The position numbers and the translations under genes were made by a program. From positions 1 through 52,089 of the forward strand of contig CAMDFX010000017.1 in NCBI GenBank assembly GCA_945897805.1: a DNA stretch of 52,089 nt, given 5' to 3'. Shown one piece after another: positions 32,158-45,571 of this stretch. The DNA is from Chryseobacterium gleum. Its GTDB lineage: Bacteria; Bacteroidota; Bacteroidia; Flavobacteriales_D; Crocinitomicaceae. The notes under the pieces are model-generated. The model made no database searches. It saw only the letters and a program-made list of their open reading frames with translations, and was not told the DNA's origin. Positions within the stretch are counted from its first letter, which is position 1. Each line of letters opens with the position of its first letter.

Positions 32158-35100
32158 TTACCTCACGACCATCTTCCCAACAAGTTCATTTCCTGTTTTA
32201 TCAATTATTCTGACAAAATAAATACCCGCAGGCAATTGGTTATTTTCAAAATAAATCGATTGCACACCCGTAATTGCTTGGCTCGTTTTGGTAGAGATCA
32301 ATTTTCCATCTGCAGTGTTCAAGGTCACAGCAATTTCACCTGAAAGTTTTTCGTTTTGAATCGACACCACAAAGTCACCGCTTGTTGGATTTGGATAAAT
32401 CAAGAAAACGGATTCTGAACCGCCACAATTCAAACTGATTGGATCGTAAATTCTTTGTTTTCCGTCGAAATCTACTTGAACCAAACGGTAATATCTTAAG
32501 TCTCTTGAAAGGTTGTCGGCAATCGAATATTCTCTTTTAGAAGTTGAATTTCCTGCAGCATTCACTTGTGCAACTTCTGACCAGGAAACCAAATCTGTAG
32601 AAACTTCAACTTCGAAATAGTCTGAATTTTTTTCTGATGCGGTTGACCAAGTAACATGACTTATTTTATCGTCGCAGAAAGCAGAAAAATCAATCAATTC
32701 AACTGGCAATGGATTTGCTGAATTTCCGCCAAAACCAAAATTCGACCAACCTGTAACGCTAGAACGAGAAACCGTTGGAACAGCCGTTGAACCTGACGCA
32801 GCTAAATGTGTGCCTGGCGCTGTCCAATCGCCTGCCCCTACTCTTTTTAACAGAGTAATTCCAGTCAAACTACTAACAGTCGTAAAACCTTCGCCTGTAA
32901 TAGAAATCGTATATTCACCATCGGTCAATTTGCCTGATTCATTGTCAATTTGCCAATATCCTTGGTTTTCAGTTGAAGTGACATTGAATCCAAAACCACC
33001 TGTATTTGTAGAAACAATTGGCAATCCTGTCAAGCCCATAGCTGTGCTCACAAATTGAACCGTTAAATGTCCACCAGCCGTTGCTGCGGATGTATATTCT
33101 ACTTTGGCAAAACGATTTTTTAACCCGCTATCATCCAATCCAATGGGGAATAAACCTGATGAATTTCCTGAATTGGTGGCATTAAACCAACGTTTCATTT
33201 TACCCAAAACATAGCCCGTGGTATATTCCAATGTTCCCAATTGCGTGGTCGAATTTCCTAATTCTAAGGTATTGGCTACTGTGTTCAAATGTCCTTGAAC
33301 CATTTTCAAGGTGTTGTTCACAATCAATGAATTTGTCAAAGTGGTAATCGCATTTGAATTTCCACGTTGAACATATAGATTTTCAATCGTTGCAGGCAAA
33401 CCATCCCCTGAATTTTGTGCGGTTGTTCCCACAAAACCATAACTTGCAGTCGATAAAAATGATCTTGTCGTTGTCTGCACATTTCCTGCAGCGTTAGCTA
33501 ATGTGATTCCATTTGCATTTCCATATTTCAAAGTAGAACCTGCATTTACATTGAATGTTCCAGATCCGCTTACAACATCATTTGCATCCAATTGAAAAAC
33601 GGCTGGAGAATTCACATTTAATGTTCCAGTTAGCGCAAAACTTGCTGATGCACCTATATTTTTGGTGGTCACATTTGCGCCTGTCGCGTTCAATTCAACG
33701 TTGAAATACGATACGTTTGAACTATTGTAAGTCCCTCGGATGCTATGCGTTTGTGCAGCACTTGCTCCATACAATTCAATCGTTCCACCTGTCAACACAT
33801 AAGGATTATTGACGCCCGATAATTGTGGCAATGTTTCGTTCAACTTCGCCATTCTTAATCTTCCGCCGGACATAATTAAACCTGCATCGCCACTAAATGA
33901 ATTATTTTCTGCATCAACCACGGGAGTTCCTGAAATAATGACATTATTGGTTACGGTTGTTGCAGCACTAAATCCTTTGTAATCGATTCCCAAAGTATTT
34001 ACTCCACTGAATGCCAATTTGTAATAAGTTGGCGTTCCGGACAAAATTTGCATTGCATTGTTACCGTTCAGGTGAATTGTTCCACCAGTCAAGGAGTAAT
34101 TAGAATAACCAGCCAGTTGAGGTAAATAGTTGTTCAAAGGCGTTGTTGTAATAGTTGAAATTCTATACTCTCCGTCAGACATTACCAATCTTCCATCTGA
34201 ATAAAAATCTGCACCTGCTGTTCCAATCACAATTCCTTTTTGAATTTCCAATTTTCCTCCCAAAGCATCAACCAAGGTAGAATTGGTAATTCCGATGTTG
34301 TTAGACAATGTCAGCGTCAAAGTATTATCGAGCAAATTTACATAGACTACTTTTCCTGTTGCTGCGGAAGTCAATCCATCTCCTGTCACTTGATTTACTT
34401 TTCCTACATACCAAAATATTGCGGTTTGATTGAATGTTTTGGTGGATTGGTCTAGCTGAACATTTCCTAAAGTTGCTGAAGCTTTTTGAATTCCATTGGG
34501 TGATGTAATTACCAAGGTAGAATTAGATTGTGTAATAAATCTATTTGTTCCTGCTGTAGCGGAAGTAATTCTTTTTACAGCTAAAGCATTTCCTGAACCA
34601 TCCCAACCGAAATGCAAATATGCTCCAGATGCTACCACAAATTCACTTATAAAACTGGTAACACTATTTAGGATTATATCTTGATTCGCAATTTTAATAA
34701 ATGCACCATTCACAATATTCATTGGAATTGCAACTGCCGGTGGAACAATACTTACAGTGTTTGGCGTTGCTAGTGTTCCACCGTTATAATTTACTGCCAT
34801 TCTCGTATTAAGAGTCGGTGAACCGCCATCATTTGAAAAAGATGTAACTGAACTTGCGATATTCACGTTGCCCTTGAAGGTAACATTTCCGCTCAAATCT
34901 AGTGGCGTATTGGCTCCATTCAAATGAATTTTTAAAGCATCATTGCTAGAGCAATTAAAATTTCCATTGATTGTAAACTGATGATTAAAAGCACTAGCTG
35001 TATATGAACTGCCAAAAGCAAAATTACCATTGTAAATCGCCATGTTTCCATTGACAATAAAACCATTGGTTCCTGTCTGATTGGTTGCTCCAGTTATATA

Positions 35101-38100
35101 TCCTGTGGTACTTGCATTAGACACCGTAAAATCATTTTCACATAAATTGACGATGCCTATTGGACCACCTATAATCTGCCAATTGTTGATGCCTGTGTTG
35201 ACATCTAGAATCAAATTTCCAAATTTCCACCCATTTGCATTCACTGCAAGCGCTGTTGAAACATTATTCAAACTTGCTGTTGTTGAAGATGAACCGAAAT
35301 TCCAATCAGTTATTTTTACAGTTGAACCACCTTCAAATAATTCGATTCCACTCCACATTGCATGATTATTTACCATTGTTGGTTGGTTTATAACCATTAA
35401 GCCTCCGTCCCTAACGATCAAATTACCGGTTGCTGGAATATTTATATCGCCTTCAATAGTCAAAATACCAGCGCTTAAAACTTCGAGTTTCTTTGAGTTT
35501 CCAATAAATTGCGTTGGTGATGCGTTGTCATCATTAATCACTAATTCGCCTCCCTCAAGTACAATTATATCTGCGTTGTACAACTTAGTTGAACTTGATC
35601 CGCCAGTAACATAATCACTAACAATGATTCTTCCAATAGTTGTAGTGGTATTCTGTGGTGCTTTTCCATCTGGTACTGCTCCCCAACTGGAGCCATTGTA
35701 ATATTCCCAATCTCCATTATAAGATAAATCAGTAGCATAGCGAGGACGAAAATCTCCTGAAAAGTTTACAAATGTGGTAATTGAAAAATCCGCACTATTT
35801 CCAGTTGCGGTTAACGAACCACTTGTTGCGCTCAAGAAAAATCCCGTTCCTGCAACTGTATGAACGACTGAAAAAGTAGAAAGTCCGCTTGCTGGGGCAA
35901 TAGCTATAGGTGAACCTGTCATGGTTCCTGTTGAAGACAACGAAATACTTGATGTGTAATCTAAATCTGTATTGTTTAAAGCATCTACAGCCGCAACAGA
36001 GGGAGATGTACTCATTGCAATATTCAGGGAAGTACTGCTTGGCGGTTGTTGCACAAAAATTAATTTTGTTGCAACAACTACAATTCTATTTCTATCGCCA
36101 GTTATACTAGAAATTGCTCCGCCTGCATTGGCTGCTGCAAAAGAAGAACCAGTAATATTTGATGTGGCACTATTCACTGTAAACTGCAATTGCGCATTGT
36201 CAGTAACTGTGCTCAAAAATGTAATATACAAAGTCAAGGTTTTTGAACCATTGTCGTTTGCTGCGACATTCGCCCCACTTAAACCTGAGAAAGAAATATT
36301 TCCGCTAACAATTGACGGCGAATTATTTATCAAAGTTGAACCTTGAAACAAAGCAGCTGAACGAATATTAGCAATGTTTGCAACTGTAAACGAAATCGAA
36401 TTCAATTCTGTGCCCAATGCATCTGCATCTGAACTTCCTCCACCGTCTCTGATGGTAATTCCCATTGCGGCAATTCCATTTGCAGTGGTTGAGATCGTTG
36501 CTGATTGGTAAGCAGCGTAGTTGATGTTACTGTTATACGCAAATCCTGACTCCACAACGATATCAGAAGTATTAGAATTTAGACCAGTTCCTTGAATGGC
36601 AAAAGTATAAGTTCCTTCATTTGAATCGTCATTTGCAATCGTTAAAGTAGCTGTGCGAGCGCCCACTGCAGACGGATCGAATGTTACTTCAAAAGTTGTA
36701 CTTGAACTTGCTGCAATCGAGGAAGATGGAGTCGCAGTGATTGAAAAATCTCCTGCATTTGTTCCCGAAATGGCTACGAAGGGCGAACTTCCTGTCAAAT
36801 TTAAAGCGCCCGTACCTGTATTTTGTATTGTGAACGTTCTTGCGACTGTTCCTCCTGCAACTGCGGTGCTTCCAAAATCAGTGTGATCTCCTGTTGCTGG
36901 CGTTGCGTCTCCTGAAGCGATGCTTGTTGAATTCCCTTGCAAGTTGATTTCTGGACCATTGAATGGAGTTACATAAATATCATCAAAGTTAATTCTTGTT
37001 GAACCTGTTAATTTCACAAATCTAAATCGAACGTTACCAGATAAATTGACAGTGAAAGATTGATTTGTCAGTGTACTTGATGAAGATGTAATTGTTGAAC
37101 TTACATAAGCTGTCCATGAAACTCCACCATCTGTTGACGCTTCCAATTTCCAAGTACAGGTCAATGCATCTGTGCCATAAGCAGCATGCAAAACATTTAC
37201 TGTTCCTAAACCTGTTGTTAAATCAAAATTCATTGATAAACTTCCCGAATTTCTGATTCTTACTGATCTAGTCCCATTTTTCTTATCATTGGCATCACTG
37301 CTAGTACGTAAAGCGTCTACTAAAATCCAATTGCCTGCAGTAAAAGTTCCACTTCCACCGTAACTTGTAATATTACTTCCCGTTTCAAAATCTTCCCAAA
37401 CTGAGGGATTAACTGTTAGAGTTCCATTTACTAATGTGAAGCTATAATTTGTTGCTGAACCTCCAGAAAGGCTTATAGGATAGGTTCCAGCAGGAGAACC
37501 GGTTACGGCTGTCGTGCTTATAGAAGGTGCCGTAATTGCGGCTACTGTTTCAGAATTTACAAACCCTGAATAGCTAACAGTTAAAGTTGGATTGGCTGCG
37601 CCTTGATTTTTTGTTTTGTTATCTGCCGTAGCTGTTAATGGGGCTTGTGTAATATTTCCTGTCAACCCTATTGGCTGTGTTAGGCTATAATTTCCTGCGT
37701 CAGCACCACCCAAGGTAGAAGTTGATGTAACACCTATTCCATTCGCCACATTTACAGCGGAAAAAGCACCAGATTGAGAAAGAGATACAACATCACTTAG
37801 CAAAACTCCACTTAATGTTCCTCCAGAGATTGCAGCGGTAGTTGTTCCATCATATACTTTATTTGAAGCTGTAGCTCCAGTGATTGTAAGCGGAGCAGCA
37901 GTAATGTTTGCTGTAAAAGTTGGTTGTGTTATAGAATAATTTCCTGAGGGAGCAGAGTATAAACCTGTTTGATTTATCGTTTTAGCGATACCGACCGTTT
38001 TTGTTGCAAATATCCATGTTGGTGCTCCCACAATTGAAAAACTTTCTCCATTTGCTAAACCAGAATAAGCAGCTGTGCCCGTTATACTTGCGGCAGTTGT

Positions 38101-41100
38101 GGCATCATATACTTTGTCGTTTGCAGTGAGACCGCTAATGGTTAAAGCTTTTTGTGAGACCGTATTTCCGGATGCAGCAGTGGAAATATTTACTGAATTA
38201 GCGCCCGTGCTAGATAAAACAATATTTTGACTATTGTAATTTCCGCCTACTGTGGCAATGGCTGCAAGTCTAACAAGAAGAGTTGCACTGGCAGTGCCGC
38301 CGGATTGGATAATTGTTCTAGTTGCACCCCATGTTAAACCACCATCGATTGAATACTCAAAACCAGTAACCGCTCCAACAGAAATATCAGTTGTTAAAGC
38401 AGAACCTGAAACTGTAAATGATTGAGCGGATGACGCCGTTCCATAAATTGTGGTGAATGCTGAAAGGGTTGCTGTGGCAGTGATTGTCGGAGCGAAGAAT
38501 GCTAGATCTCTACCAATAGCAAAGTACTGGGTTCCTGTAGTTAGATTTGCTGCTGTTAAGTTAAAGTTGGTGTTACTTGCAATTGTGAATGGATTACTTC
38601 CCGAACGAGTAGCTGCTTGTTGCGTCCATGAGCTACCATTATAGAATCCAAGATAGTCACTAGTTCCACTATTGTAGTTCGAATTTTGCTCTCCGGCATT
38701 ATATTGAGCGGTTACCGACATATTACTATTACCAGAAACGGCTTCAGTTACCTGCCATCTTCTATTGATAGTATAGGTTGGGGCATTTGCAGCTGCAACA
38801 GCGCCTTCAACGACTACTACTCCATAAGTATCAGATGTGCCGGAATTATTTAGTGTTATTGGATCATAAGCACTATTTCCAACCGGGAATAAAACAGATG
38901 ATGCCACCGTTCTTTTCAATTGTCCCGTGCCATTTGTAACTATATAGTTTGATGAAGAAGCATTGGAAATAGTAGATGCTCCCATATTCAAATCAAAGGT
39001 TGATAAGGTGATTTTTCCTGAAGCAAGTGTTAAGGTATTTGTTACTGCTGTCGGAGCGGCTAAGGTAACATTTGTGCCATTTTGTAATAGTAAATAAGAA
39101 AAACAGTTAGTTGTTCCACTTCCATTCACGTTTGACCCTCCAAGTGTTTGTGCGGTTCCGTTTAAGAATAGTGCACGTGTGTTGTGTGTGAATGTTCCGT
39201 TGTTGGTAAAATTACCTGCAACATAAATATCCCCACCTAAAATAGATGATAAAGCAAGACTTCCTCCATTATTAACTGCGCCAGCAACTGTTACAGAAGT
39301 GTTTGTAGTTCCCATATTGAATGCGCCAGTTCCAACTGTAGTTAGACCACCTCCAATAGTTAAAGCCGCATTTATTGCATTTAGATTAAAAGTAGCTCCC
39401 GTATTAACAGTTAAAGTTCCGTTCAATGCGCGTGCTGAATTTGAACCGTTTACTATATCAAATGTTCCTGCGTTTATTGTTACATTATTTGGATAACCAG
39501 CTGTTGTTCCTATAGTACCCACACCAGTCGCATTCCATTCGCTAAAACGATTATAAGCAAGATTATAGTAAAGGGTTGAATTTGCTGTATAAATTGGTGC
39601 AGCACTTACGCTTCCTCCGTTTAATTGTAAAGTTCCATCAATAGTAGGAACGGTAGTTAAGGTGGTTGTACCTGTTGTTATTGTTAAATTGTTAAAAGTG
39701 ATTGCATTTGTACCATTTATAGTAGCTGCATTTACAATGGTCACTGTACCTGTACCTCTTGAAAAAGTTCCATTGTTAGTAAGTGTTCCACCTGCACTAA
39801 TATTTAGGTTAGCGGCTGCACTCCAACTTAATGTTCCACCGTTTACAAAACTTCCTGCTATTATAGAGCCTGCTGCACCTGTAAAGTTAAACACTCCAGT
39901 TCCGACAGTTGTGATAGCATTGGTAACTGTACCCATTGCAACCGTTGCATTGGCTGTAGCAGTTATTCCTGTATTTACAGTGACAGAAGCAATTGGGGTG
40001 TTGGTAAACGCTGCTGCAATGCTAATATTGTGTGCTATAGTAACAACACTATTTGCTGTAGGCACTACGCCTCCTAACCAAGAAGCCCCAATATTCCAGT
40101 TGGTTGCTCCTGAAGTCGTTATGAAACCTAAATAGGTAAAACCTGCTAAAGAAACTGAGCCTGAAGGAGTAGTGACAGAAACACTACCACTTGCACCGCC
40201 GGTGCCTACAACTGCAGTAATTTGTGTAGCACTATTTACTGTGAAAGAAGCCGCGGCTGTTCCACCAAAAGAAACTGCAGTTGCTCCAGTGAAATTAGTT
40301 CCTGTGATTACGATACTTGAACCGCTATATCCAGAAGTTGATGTAAAAGAAGAAATAGTAGGAGGTGTAAGTAATGAAGTAGGAACCACTTCACCTGAAC
40401 TTAATATAGTGGCGCCGGCACCGTAACCGGTAAAGGTAATTTTTGCTAATTGAGCAGCGGTTAAACCTGTATTGGTGGTACCGACAAAAATCCTACCTCC
40501 TGTGCCGGGTCCTGATAATGCAGTACCCGTCCAGTTATTAATGGTGAGTGTATTACCTGCCCAAGTAACTAAATTACTTGCTGCAAAGGAAATGGTATGG
40601 GCTGTGCCCGAGGCCAAATCTATGGTTGAATTGGCATTTAAATTTAAAGTTTTTGAATTTGTCCAGGTTCTTGTAGCGGTGATACCTGTTGTAGTTAATT
40701 TACCTCCGTTTAAAATTATTTGAGATGCATATGTAGCATTGGCAACTGGGTTAAGTCTTATTTCACTTGTACTGTTAATTGTAGTAGAAAGGGTAAATGT
40801 ATTGGCTGCATTTGCCAGAGTTAAAATACCAGTACCGCTTTTTACCAAAGCACCTATACCTGAAAGAACACCAGAGTAGGTAGAATTTGTTGTTCCATTG
40901 ATGGTAAGCACAGCTGAACTTGTAAGACTTACATTACCACCTGCAGTGCCACCTCCCGCTAATGATTTGATGGTTTGGCTATTTGAACCCAACGTAAGGT
41001 TTGCACCAGCAGTATTGGCAAGCGTTACATCAGTAGTGGATGGTAAGGTATTTACACCTGTGCAAGATAGCGTTCCTCCATTTATAGTAGTAGCACCAGG

Positions 41101-44100
41101 ATAAGTATTGGCACCACTTATAGCTAAAGTACCTGCGGCAGTTGCAGCTAAGGTTAGACCGGCTGTACTTGAGCCGCTGATTATCCCATTAAATGTATTG
41201 GTACCAGCATTACCTAAGGTAATTGTTTTGGAAGAGGCGCCTAGATTTACTGTTGCGCTAAAAGTTAAATTTGATGCCTCGCCTAGTAAAAAATCAGAAT
41301 TTACTACGATTGATCCAGTAATAGGGCTAGCTGACCCAAGAGGTGCAGATAATGCACCACCATTTACTGTTAAAGACCCATTTCCGAAACCATTAGTTCC
41401 AGTCCAAGCAAGTACTCCTGCATTTAAAGTAACTCCTGCGGGTAAGCTATTATAAAAACCACTTGCACTGCTTATAATTCCATTACCGTTTTTTATAATT
41501 CCACTACCAGCTGCGGTGGAGAAACTAGCGCCTCCTGGAACGGAAAATGTTTTCCCTGTTGCTACATAAATTGGAGCGATGCCACCTCCTGCAGCGCCAA
41601 TGCCAAAACTTGTTGACCAAGATAAGGAAACGTCTTCAAGAGCTACAATACTACCAACGTTGGTTGATGCAGAAAGTGTAATTGTGCTTGAAGCCACATT
41701 GAAAATTGCTGCTCTACCACTAATCCAAGTTTTGTTATATGGACCACCACTCACATTACTCCAAGTGTTAGCTGATGACCATGTCCCTGCTCCGTTCCAA
41801 AACATAGCAATAACCGCGCTTGGTACTACTTCACCTGTTGATAACTGGGTAGATGTGAAATAATTAGTCCCATTAAAAAATAAGATTTGTTGAACTTGAG
41901 AAGCTGACAAACCAGTAGCTGAACTACCCACAAATAATTTACCCCCTGTTCCTGCAGTTCCATTATAACTGCCAGACCAGCCAGTAACATATAACAGGGC
42001 ATTAGGTGTCCAACTTATAGCACTGCTTGCTGGAAAAGTTAAAGTATGAACACCAGTACCAAGGTTAATAGTCGAATTGGCCGACAATGTTAAAGTTCCC
42101 AAAGTTTCTTCAAAGCCCGCTGATGAGCCGGTAGTGAAAGTACCTCCACCCAGAATCATGGTGCTGGCATCGGGAATGTTATTGGCTGCATTGAGTTGTA
42201 AGGTTCCGCCAGTGTTAACTGAAATAGAAGTAATTGGTGTATTGGTAAACGCAGCAGCAACACTTAAGCCGTGCGCTATCGTCACATTTGAACTTGCCTC
42301 TGGTACAGCTCCACCTAACCATGAAGCTGCTGTATTCCAATTGGTAGCTCCTGTTGCGGTAATAAAGCCTAAATTGGTGTATGATACACTGCTAGTTGCC
42401 GCAGGTGCTGTACCGTTATCTATATATATTGTACCGCCTAAATTAATTGCTGTAATGGTAATGGTTGTGCTGTTAGTAAAGCTGTAAGAAACAGTAGTTC
42501 CGGCACTACCACCAATTTTTACGGTCATACCGCTTGATAAGAAACCAGTCCCTGTTACCGTAATTGTATTTCCCACATAGCCTGAGGTATTTGAACCTGG
42601 TGATGCAACAGCGAAAGAAGTTATAGTTGGTGGCGCAAAAAATGCACCAATATTACCAACAGCAAAATAATACGTTGATCCGCTGATAGGTAATGTATTG
42701 GTAAAGCCGGAAGCTGAAACTGTGTATGGATTAGAGCCACTGGCAGCAGCTCCACTAGATTGTTGAACCCATGGCGATGCGTTGGGATATAAGCCAATGA
42801 ACTGCGGATTAGTAGTGGTTTGATAGCTTGCTCCTGCTCCATCGGCGGTGTTGAATTGGGCTGTTACGGCTAAGTTTCCACCTCCATCCGTATCTTCTGT
42901 CACGGCCCAATACCTGTTTACTGCCTTGGTAGCATCTAATGCGTTAGGTACAGTCCCGTCTAAGACGATAATACCATAAGTATCTGATGTGCCGCTGTTG
43001 GTCAGGGTGATAGGATTGTAGGCAGAATTTCCAACGGGAAATAAAACCGCAGATGAAGTAACTGTTCTCTTTAATCGACCTGTGCTGTTCGTAACCACAT
43101 AACTACTCGAAGCAGGTGTAGTGATAGTTGCTGTTCCTAAACTTAAATCGAAAGTGCTTAAAGTTATTTTTCCTGATGTAAAGGTTAAACCTGTTCTTAC
43201 TGTAACGTTTGCACTTAAGGTAGCATTGGTTCCGTTTTGTACAATCAAATAATCGAAACAATTAGAAGATCCGCTGGTGTTTAAATTACTACCTGAAACT
43301 GTTTGATTGGTTCCGTTTAAGAATACTGCTCTCGTATTATGTGTAAATATTCCGTTCATAGTAAAGTTGCCAGCTACATATAAATCTCCACTTGTTGCAT
43401 TTAAAGTTGCACCACCTGAAGAAACATTAAACGCACCAGTACAACCTCTATTAGTAGTAGGAAAGGTTAAGGTGGTCGAATTTTGAATAGTTACATTATT
43501 GGGAACCCCACTACCAGTAGTCGTGCTATTTCCCGTCCATTCATTTGAAATTCCGTATGTACCACCAGTATTATATATTAGTGAAGATGAAGAACCATAA
43601 GTAGGTGTGGTTTGAAAGTTACCTCCATTAATTTGTATATTTCCGTTTAAGGTTAAGGCTGAACCCTGCACTGCATTTATACCTATTACTAGTAGGAAAG
43701 TACCGGTTGTACCAGTGGTTGGAACATTGCGGGCAACATTCATAGTGATGCCACCACCACCTTGCACAGTTACATTGTATGGACCATTAGAAGTTGGCCA
43801 CCAAGTATCAGTGCTGTTAACCCCATAAGAACCGCTTGTATTGTTAAAAACTAAAGTACCTGTATTAGCACCATAAGAATAAGTACCTGTATTACCTCCC
43901 CAACCTCCTTGATTTATTTGGAAAGTACCATTCATTGTTAAGGTTACACCTGCAGAAATAGCAGTTGTTGATGAAGTTTGCATTAAACCACCTGAAGGAA
44001 TTGTCCTTGATACATTCAATGTCATACCACCTGCACCTGAAACGTTTACGTTTGCAGGACCACTTGAAGAAGGCCACCAAGTATCACCAGAACCAACTCC

Positions 44101-45354
44101 GTAAGAACCAGATGAATTAGCAAATCGAAGAGTTGCCGAAGCATCGTAAGTAAAAGCGTTTGTATTGCCGGGCCAACCTCCCTGATTAATAACTAAGGTT
44201 GAACTTGCACCCATTGCAATTGTCCCTGAACCACCACCGCTATTAGATTGAGAAACTGAATAAGTGCCATTGATTGTTAAAGTTACACCTGCATCAACAA
44301 TTATAGTTGCACCAGAAGAAACAGTTAAATTATTAATTGTTTGATTTGAAGACACTCTAAATACACCGCCAGTAACAGTTACATCATTAGTAGAAGGAAT
44401 TGTTCCCCCTCCAGCATTATTAAGTGTCAAGTTTCCAGCTGAAACAGTGGTTAAACCTGTATATAAATTAGTACCTGTTAAAGTTAGACCACCAGCACCA
44501 GTTTTGGTTAATGCTCCAGTTGTTGAGGCTGCACCTCCAGATATTGTAAGTGTATTAGTTGTATTGATTGTACTTGTAGTTGCTGCTGTTAAGGTAAAAT
44601 TTCTATCTGTAGAAGCATTGGCACCAGTATACAGTAAAGTACCCCCGCCTAAAACCAAATTGCCAGCCGCATTAGAGGATGCGCCAATATTACTGTTTGA
44701 ACCACCGTTAGCGATTGTACTAAAACTTAAAGTACCTGCATCAATCCTTGTTCGACCAGAATAAGTATTTGCTCCACTTAAAGTTAAAACTCCTGCGCCT
44801 GTCCCACCTTTAACTAAGTTCTGTGAACTGCCGCTAATGACGCTGCTAACATTAATACCTCCAGCGGCATCAATTTGAAAAACATTGTTAGTTCCAACTA
44901 AAACAATATTCATTGTTTTACCACTTCCCGTTTCATTATTTTGCAAAGTTAGTGGAAATGCACAATTATTTCGGACCACCACGTTTGGTAAACTGTTAAT
45001 ATTTGTTCCAGTTAAAGTTATAGAACCCACTGTTGCGGAAGAATTTCCAATTGTCAAAATCCTTGTCCTCGCAGAAGTAACTTCAATGGCACCTATCGAT
45101 AAACTGGTAGTCCCCATATTAATTCCAGCAGTTGTAGCTGTTCCAGCGTTTGCAAACTGAGCGATACTTAATGTTGTCCATGCACTTGAAGCCGTACTTG
45201 GCGACCAATTTGCAGCAGTGTACCAAGCGGTAGAAGCACCAGTATTTCCCCATAAAATCTGACCAAACCCCACATTCACAAAAAATACAGCACAAATTGT
45301 AAATATAAAATTTCGGTAGGAATTAATTATTTTTTTTGATAATCTAAAATTCAT
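32158..45354 (-). CDS. Giant mosaic surface adhesin with T9SS type A sorting domain
   Basis: I place the start at 45354 ([18 protein letters not shown]), giving about 4398 residues with a signal peptide ending VGFG-Q; a longer frame begins at 45396. In order: autotransporter-associated beta-strand repeats ([20 protein letters not shown] type) and two approximately 100-residue units with DTWWPSS.GP (about 43740-44240); several repeated 140-residue modules; two IPT/TIG-like domains (around 42500 and 40250); more beta-strand repeats; two YDG units ([18 protein letters not shown]) and an MBG-like unit (37410-38160); a choice-of-anchor D type domain (36575-36955); long beta-helix-like stretches; an LPVELIDF module; and a T9SS type A domain at the end ([15 protein letters not shown]). 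No catalytic domain is seen. It should be a very long surface-attached or released adhesin. It has its own promoter and terminator. Confidence 0.95.
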   Translation of the reverse strand: MNFRLSKKIINSYRNFIFTICAVFFVNVGFGQILWGNTGASTAWYTAANWSPSTASSAWTTLSIAQFANAGTATTAGINMGTTSLSIGAIEVTSARTRILTIGNSSATVGSITLTGTNINSLPNVVVRNNCAFPLTLQNNETGSGKTMNIVLVGTNNVFQIDAAGGINVSSVISGSSQNLVKGGTGAGVLTLSGANTYSGRTRIDAGTLSFSTIANGGSNSNIGASSNAAGNLVLGGGTLLYTGANASTDRNFTLTAATTSTINTTNTLTISGGAASTTGALTKTGAGGLTLTGTNLYTGLTTVSAGNLTLNNAGGGTIPSTNDVTVTGGVFRVSSNQTINNLTVSSGATIIVDAGVTLTINGTYSVSQSNSGGGSGTIAMGASSTLVINQGGWPGNTNAFTYDASATLRFANSSGSYGVGSGDTWWPSSSGPANVNVSGAGGMTLNVSRTIPSGGLMQTSSTTAISAGVTLTMNGTFQINQGGWGGNTGTYSYGANTGTLVFNNTSGSYGVNSTDTWWPTSNGPYNVTVQGGGGITMNVARNVPTTGTTGTFLLVIGINAVQGSALTLNGNIQINGGNFQTTPTYGSSSSLIYNTGGTYGISNEWTGNSTTTGSGVPNNVTIQNSTTLTFPTTNRGCTGAFNVSSGGATLNATSGDLYVAGNFTMNGIFTHNTRAVFLNGTNQTVSGSNLNTSGSSNCFDYLIVQNGTNATLSANVTVRTGLTFTSGKITLSTFDLSLGTATITTPASSSYVVTNSTGRLKRTVTSSAVLFPVGNSAYNPITLTNSGTSDTYGIIVLDGTVPNALDATKAVNRYWAVTEDTDGGGNLAVTAQFNTADGAGASYQTTTNPQFIGLYPNASPWVQQSSGAAASGSNPYTVSASGFTNTLPISGSTYYFAVGNIGAFFAPPTITSFAVASPGSNTSGYVGNTITVTGTGFLSSGMTVKIGGSAGTTVSYSFTNSTTITITAINLGGTIYIDNGTAPAATSSVSYTNLGFITATGATNWNTAASWLGGAVPEASSNVTIAHGLSVAAAFTNTPITSISVNTGGTLQLNAANNIPDASTMILGGGTFTTGSSAGFEETLGTLTLSANSTINLGTGVHTLTFPASSAISWTPNALLYVTGWSGSYNGTAGTGGKLFVGSSATGLSASQVQQILFFNGTNYFTSTQLSTGEVVPSAVIAMFWNGAGTWSSANTWSNVSGGPYNKTWISGRAAIFNVASSTITLSASTNVGSIVALEDVSLSWSTSFGIGAAGGGIAPIYVATGKTFSVPGGASFSTAAGSGIIKNGNGIISSASGFYNSLPAGVTLNAGVLAWTGTNGFGNGSLTVNGGALSAPLGSASPITGSIVVNSDFLLGEASNLTFSATVNLGASSKTITLGNAGTNTFNGIISGSSTAGLTLAATAAGTLAISGANTYPGATTINGGTLSCTGVNTLPSTTDVTLANTAGANLTLGSNSQTIKSLAGGGTAGGNVSLTSSAVLTINGTTNSTYSGVLSGIGALVKSGTGILTLANAANTFTLSTTINSTSEIRLNPVANATYASQIILNGGKLTTTGITATRTWTNSKTLNLNANSTIDLASGTAHTISFAASNLVTWAGNTLTINNWTGTALSGPGTGGRIFVGTTNTGLTAAQLAKITFTGYGAGATILSSGEVVPTSLLTPPTISSFTSTSGYSGSSIVITGTNFTGATAVSFGGTAAASFTVNSATQITAVVGTGGASGSVSVTTPSGSVSLAGFTYLGFITTSGATNWNIGASWLGGVVPTANSVVTIAHNISIAAAFTNTPIASVTVNTGITATANATVAMGTVTNAITTVGTGVFNFTGAAGSIIAGSFVNGGTLSWSAAANLNISAGGTLTNNGTFSRGTGTVTIVNAATINGTNAITFNNLTITTGTTTLTTVPTIDGTLQLNGGSVSAAPIYTANSTLYYNLAYNRFSEWNATGVGTIGTTAGYPNNVTINAGTFDIVNGSNSARALNGTLTVNTGATFNLNAINAALTIGGGLTTVGTGAFNMGTTNTSVTVAGAVNNGGSLALSSILGGDIYVAGNFTNNGTFTHNTRALFLNGTAQTLGGSNVNGSGTTNCFSYLLLQNGTNVTLAAPTAVTNTLTLASGKITLSTFDLNMGASTISNASSSNYIVTNGTGQLKRTVASSVLFPVGNSAYDPITLNNSGTSDTYGVVVVEGAVAAANAPTYTINRRWQVTEAVSGNSNMSVTAQYNAGEQNSNYNSGTSDYLGFYNGSSWTQQAATRSGSNPFTIASNTNFNLTAANLTTGTQYFAIGRDLAFFAPTITATATLSAFTTIYGTASSAQSFTVSGSALTTDISVGAVTGFEYSIDGGLTWGATRTIIQSGGTASATLLVRLAAIATVGGNYNSQNIVLSSTGANSVNISTAASGNTVSQKALTISGLTANDKVYDATTAASITGTAAYSGLANGESFSIVGAPTWIFATKTVGIAKTINQTGLYSAPSGNYSITQPTFTANITAAPLTITGATASNKVYDGTTTAAISGGTLSGVLLSDVVSLSQSGAFSAVNVANGIGVTSTSTLGGADAGNYSLTQPIGLTGNITQAPLTATADNKTKNQGAANPTLTVSYSGFVNSETVAAITAPSISTTAVTGSPAGTYPISLSGGSATNYSFTLVNGTLTVNPSVWEDFETGSNITSYGGSGTFTAGNWILVDALRTSSDANDKKNGTRSVRIRNSGSLSMNFDLTTGLGTVNVLHAAYGTDALTCTWKLEASTDGGVSWTAYVSSTITSSSSTLTNQSFTVNLSGNVRFRFVKLTGSTRINFDDIYVTPFNGPEINLQGNSTSIASGDATPATGDHTDFGSTAVAGGTVARTFTIQNTGTGALNLTGSSPFVAISGTNAGDFSITATPSSSIAASSSTTFEVTFDPSAVGARTATLTIANDDSNEGTYTFAIQGTGLNSNTSDIVVESGFAYNSNINYAAYQSATISTTANGIAAMGITIRDGGGSSDADALGTELNSISFTVANIANIRSAALFQGSTLINNSPSIVSGNISFSGLSGANVAANDNGSKTLTLYITFLSTVTDNAQLQFTVNSATSNITGSSFAAANAGGAISSITGDRNRIVVVATKLIFVQQPPSSTSLNIAMSTSPSVAAVDALNNTDLDYTSSISLSSTGTMTGSPIAIAPASGLSTFSVVHTVAGTGFFLSATSGSLTATGNSADFSITTFVNFSGDFRPRYATDLSYNGDWEYYNGSSWGAVPDGKAPQNTTTTIGRIIVSDYVTGGSSSTKLYNADIIVLEGGELVINDDNASPTQFIGNSKKLEVLSAGILTIEGDINIPATGNLIVRDGGLMVINQPTMVNNHAMWSGIELFEGGSTVKITDWNFGSSSTTASLNNVSTALAVNANGWKFGNLILDVNTGINNWQIIGGPIGIVNLCENDFTVSNASTTGYITGATNQTGTNGFIVNGNMAIYNGNFAFGSSYTASAFNHQFTINGNFNCSSNDALKIHLNGANTPLDLSGNVTFKGNVNIASSVTSFSNDGGSPTLNTRMAVNYNGGTLATPNTVSIVPPAVAIPMNIVNGAFIKIANQDIILNSVTSFISEFVVASGAYLHFGWDGSGNALAVKRITSATAGTNRFITQSNSTLVITSPNGIQKASATLGNVQLDQSTKTFNQTAIFWYVGKVNQVTGDGLTSAATGKVVYVNLLDNTLTLTLSNNIGITNSTLVDALGGKLEIQKGIVIGTAGADFYSDGRLVMSDGEYRISTITTTPLNNYLPQLAGYSNYSLTGGTIHLNGNNAMQILSGTPTYYKLAFSGVNTLGIDYKGFSAATTVTNNVIISGTPVVDAENNSFSGDAGLIMSGGRLRMAKLNETLPQLSGVNNPYVLTGGTIELYGASAAQTHSIRGTYNSSNVSYFNVELNATGANVTTKNIGASASFALTGTLNVNSPAVFQLDANDVVSGSGTFNVNAGSTLKYGNANGITLANAAGNVQTTTRSFLSTASYGFVGTTAQNSGDGLPATIENLYVQRGNSNAITTLTNSLIVNNTLKMVQGHLNTVANTLELGNSTTQLGTLEYTTGYVLGKMKRWFNATNSGNSSGLFPIGLDDSGLKNRFAKVEYTSAATAGGHLTVQFVSTAMGLTGLPIVSTNTGGFGFNVTSTENQGYWQIDNESGKLTDGEYTISITGEGFTTVSSLTGITLLKRVGAGDWTAPGTHLAASGSTAVPTVSRSSVTGWSNFGFGGNSANPLPVELIDFSAFCDDKISHVTWSTASEKNSDYFEVEVSTDLVSWSEVAQVNAAGNSTSKREYSIADNLSRDLRYYRLVQVDFDGKQRIYDPISLNCGGSESVFLIYPNPTSGDFVVSIQNEKLSGEIAVTLNTADGKLISTKTSQAITGVQSIYFENNQLPAGIYFVRIIDKTGNELVGKMVVR
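38800..39240 (-). repeat. Internal repeat module of the giant adhesin, copy 2
   Basis: Encodes [21 protein letters not shown] ... [12 protein letters not shown] ... [24 protein letters not shown], which is closely similar to the module encoded at 42955-43400. About 140 residues. Confidence 0.85.
42955..43400 (-). repeat. Internal repeat module of the giant adhesin, copy 1
   Basis: Encodes [21 protein letters not shown] ... [12 protein letters not shown] ... [24 protein letters not shown], the partner of the module at 38800-39240. The two copies are about 4.1 kb apart in the same gene and can recombine. Confidence 0.85.
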
Positions 45355-45433
45355 GACAAAGCATAAAATGTTTTTCCAAAAAAGACAGTTTGCCAAAAGA
45401 AGTTAGCAACAGGATATTATCTTTTCGGTGTCA

Positions 45434-45466
45434 CAAAATTACGCCATTTGGATTGGAAAAAAACAA
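45434..45466 (-). promoter_or_regulatory. Promoter of the giant adhesin gene
   Basis: On the minus strand TTG (45464-45466) is followed after 22 bases by TAATTTTG (45434-45441), matching the Bacteroidota TTG / TAnnTTTG pattern within the usual spacing. The start codon at 45354 is about 80 bp downstream. Confidence 0.6.
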
Positions 45467-45571
45467 TACTTTTAATAATTAACGATAACTTAATACAAAC
45501 CTTAAACTGTTAATAATTAATTGATTATGAATTAAAAAATTAAACTAACTAATTGATTTATACCTAATTAA

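Noticed and set aside
39662-40135. Plus-strand open frame of 157 codons inside the giant adhesin gene
   Set aside because: It is the antisense of a Thr/Ala/Gly-rich repeat region, which gives an artificial Val/Pro/Ala-rich frame. Many such frames occur along 32-45 kb; none shows a start context or domain.
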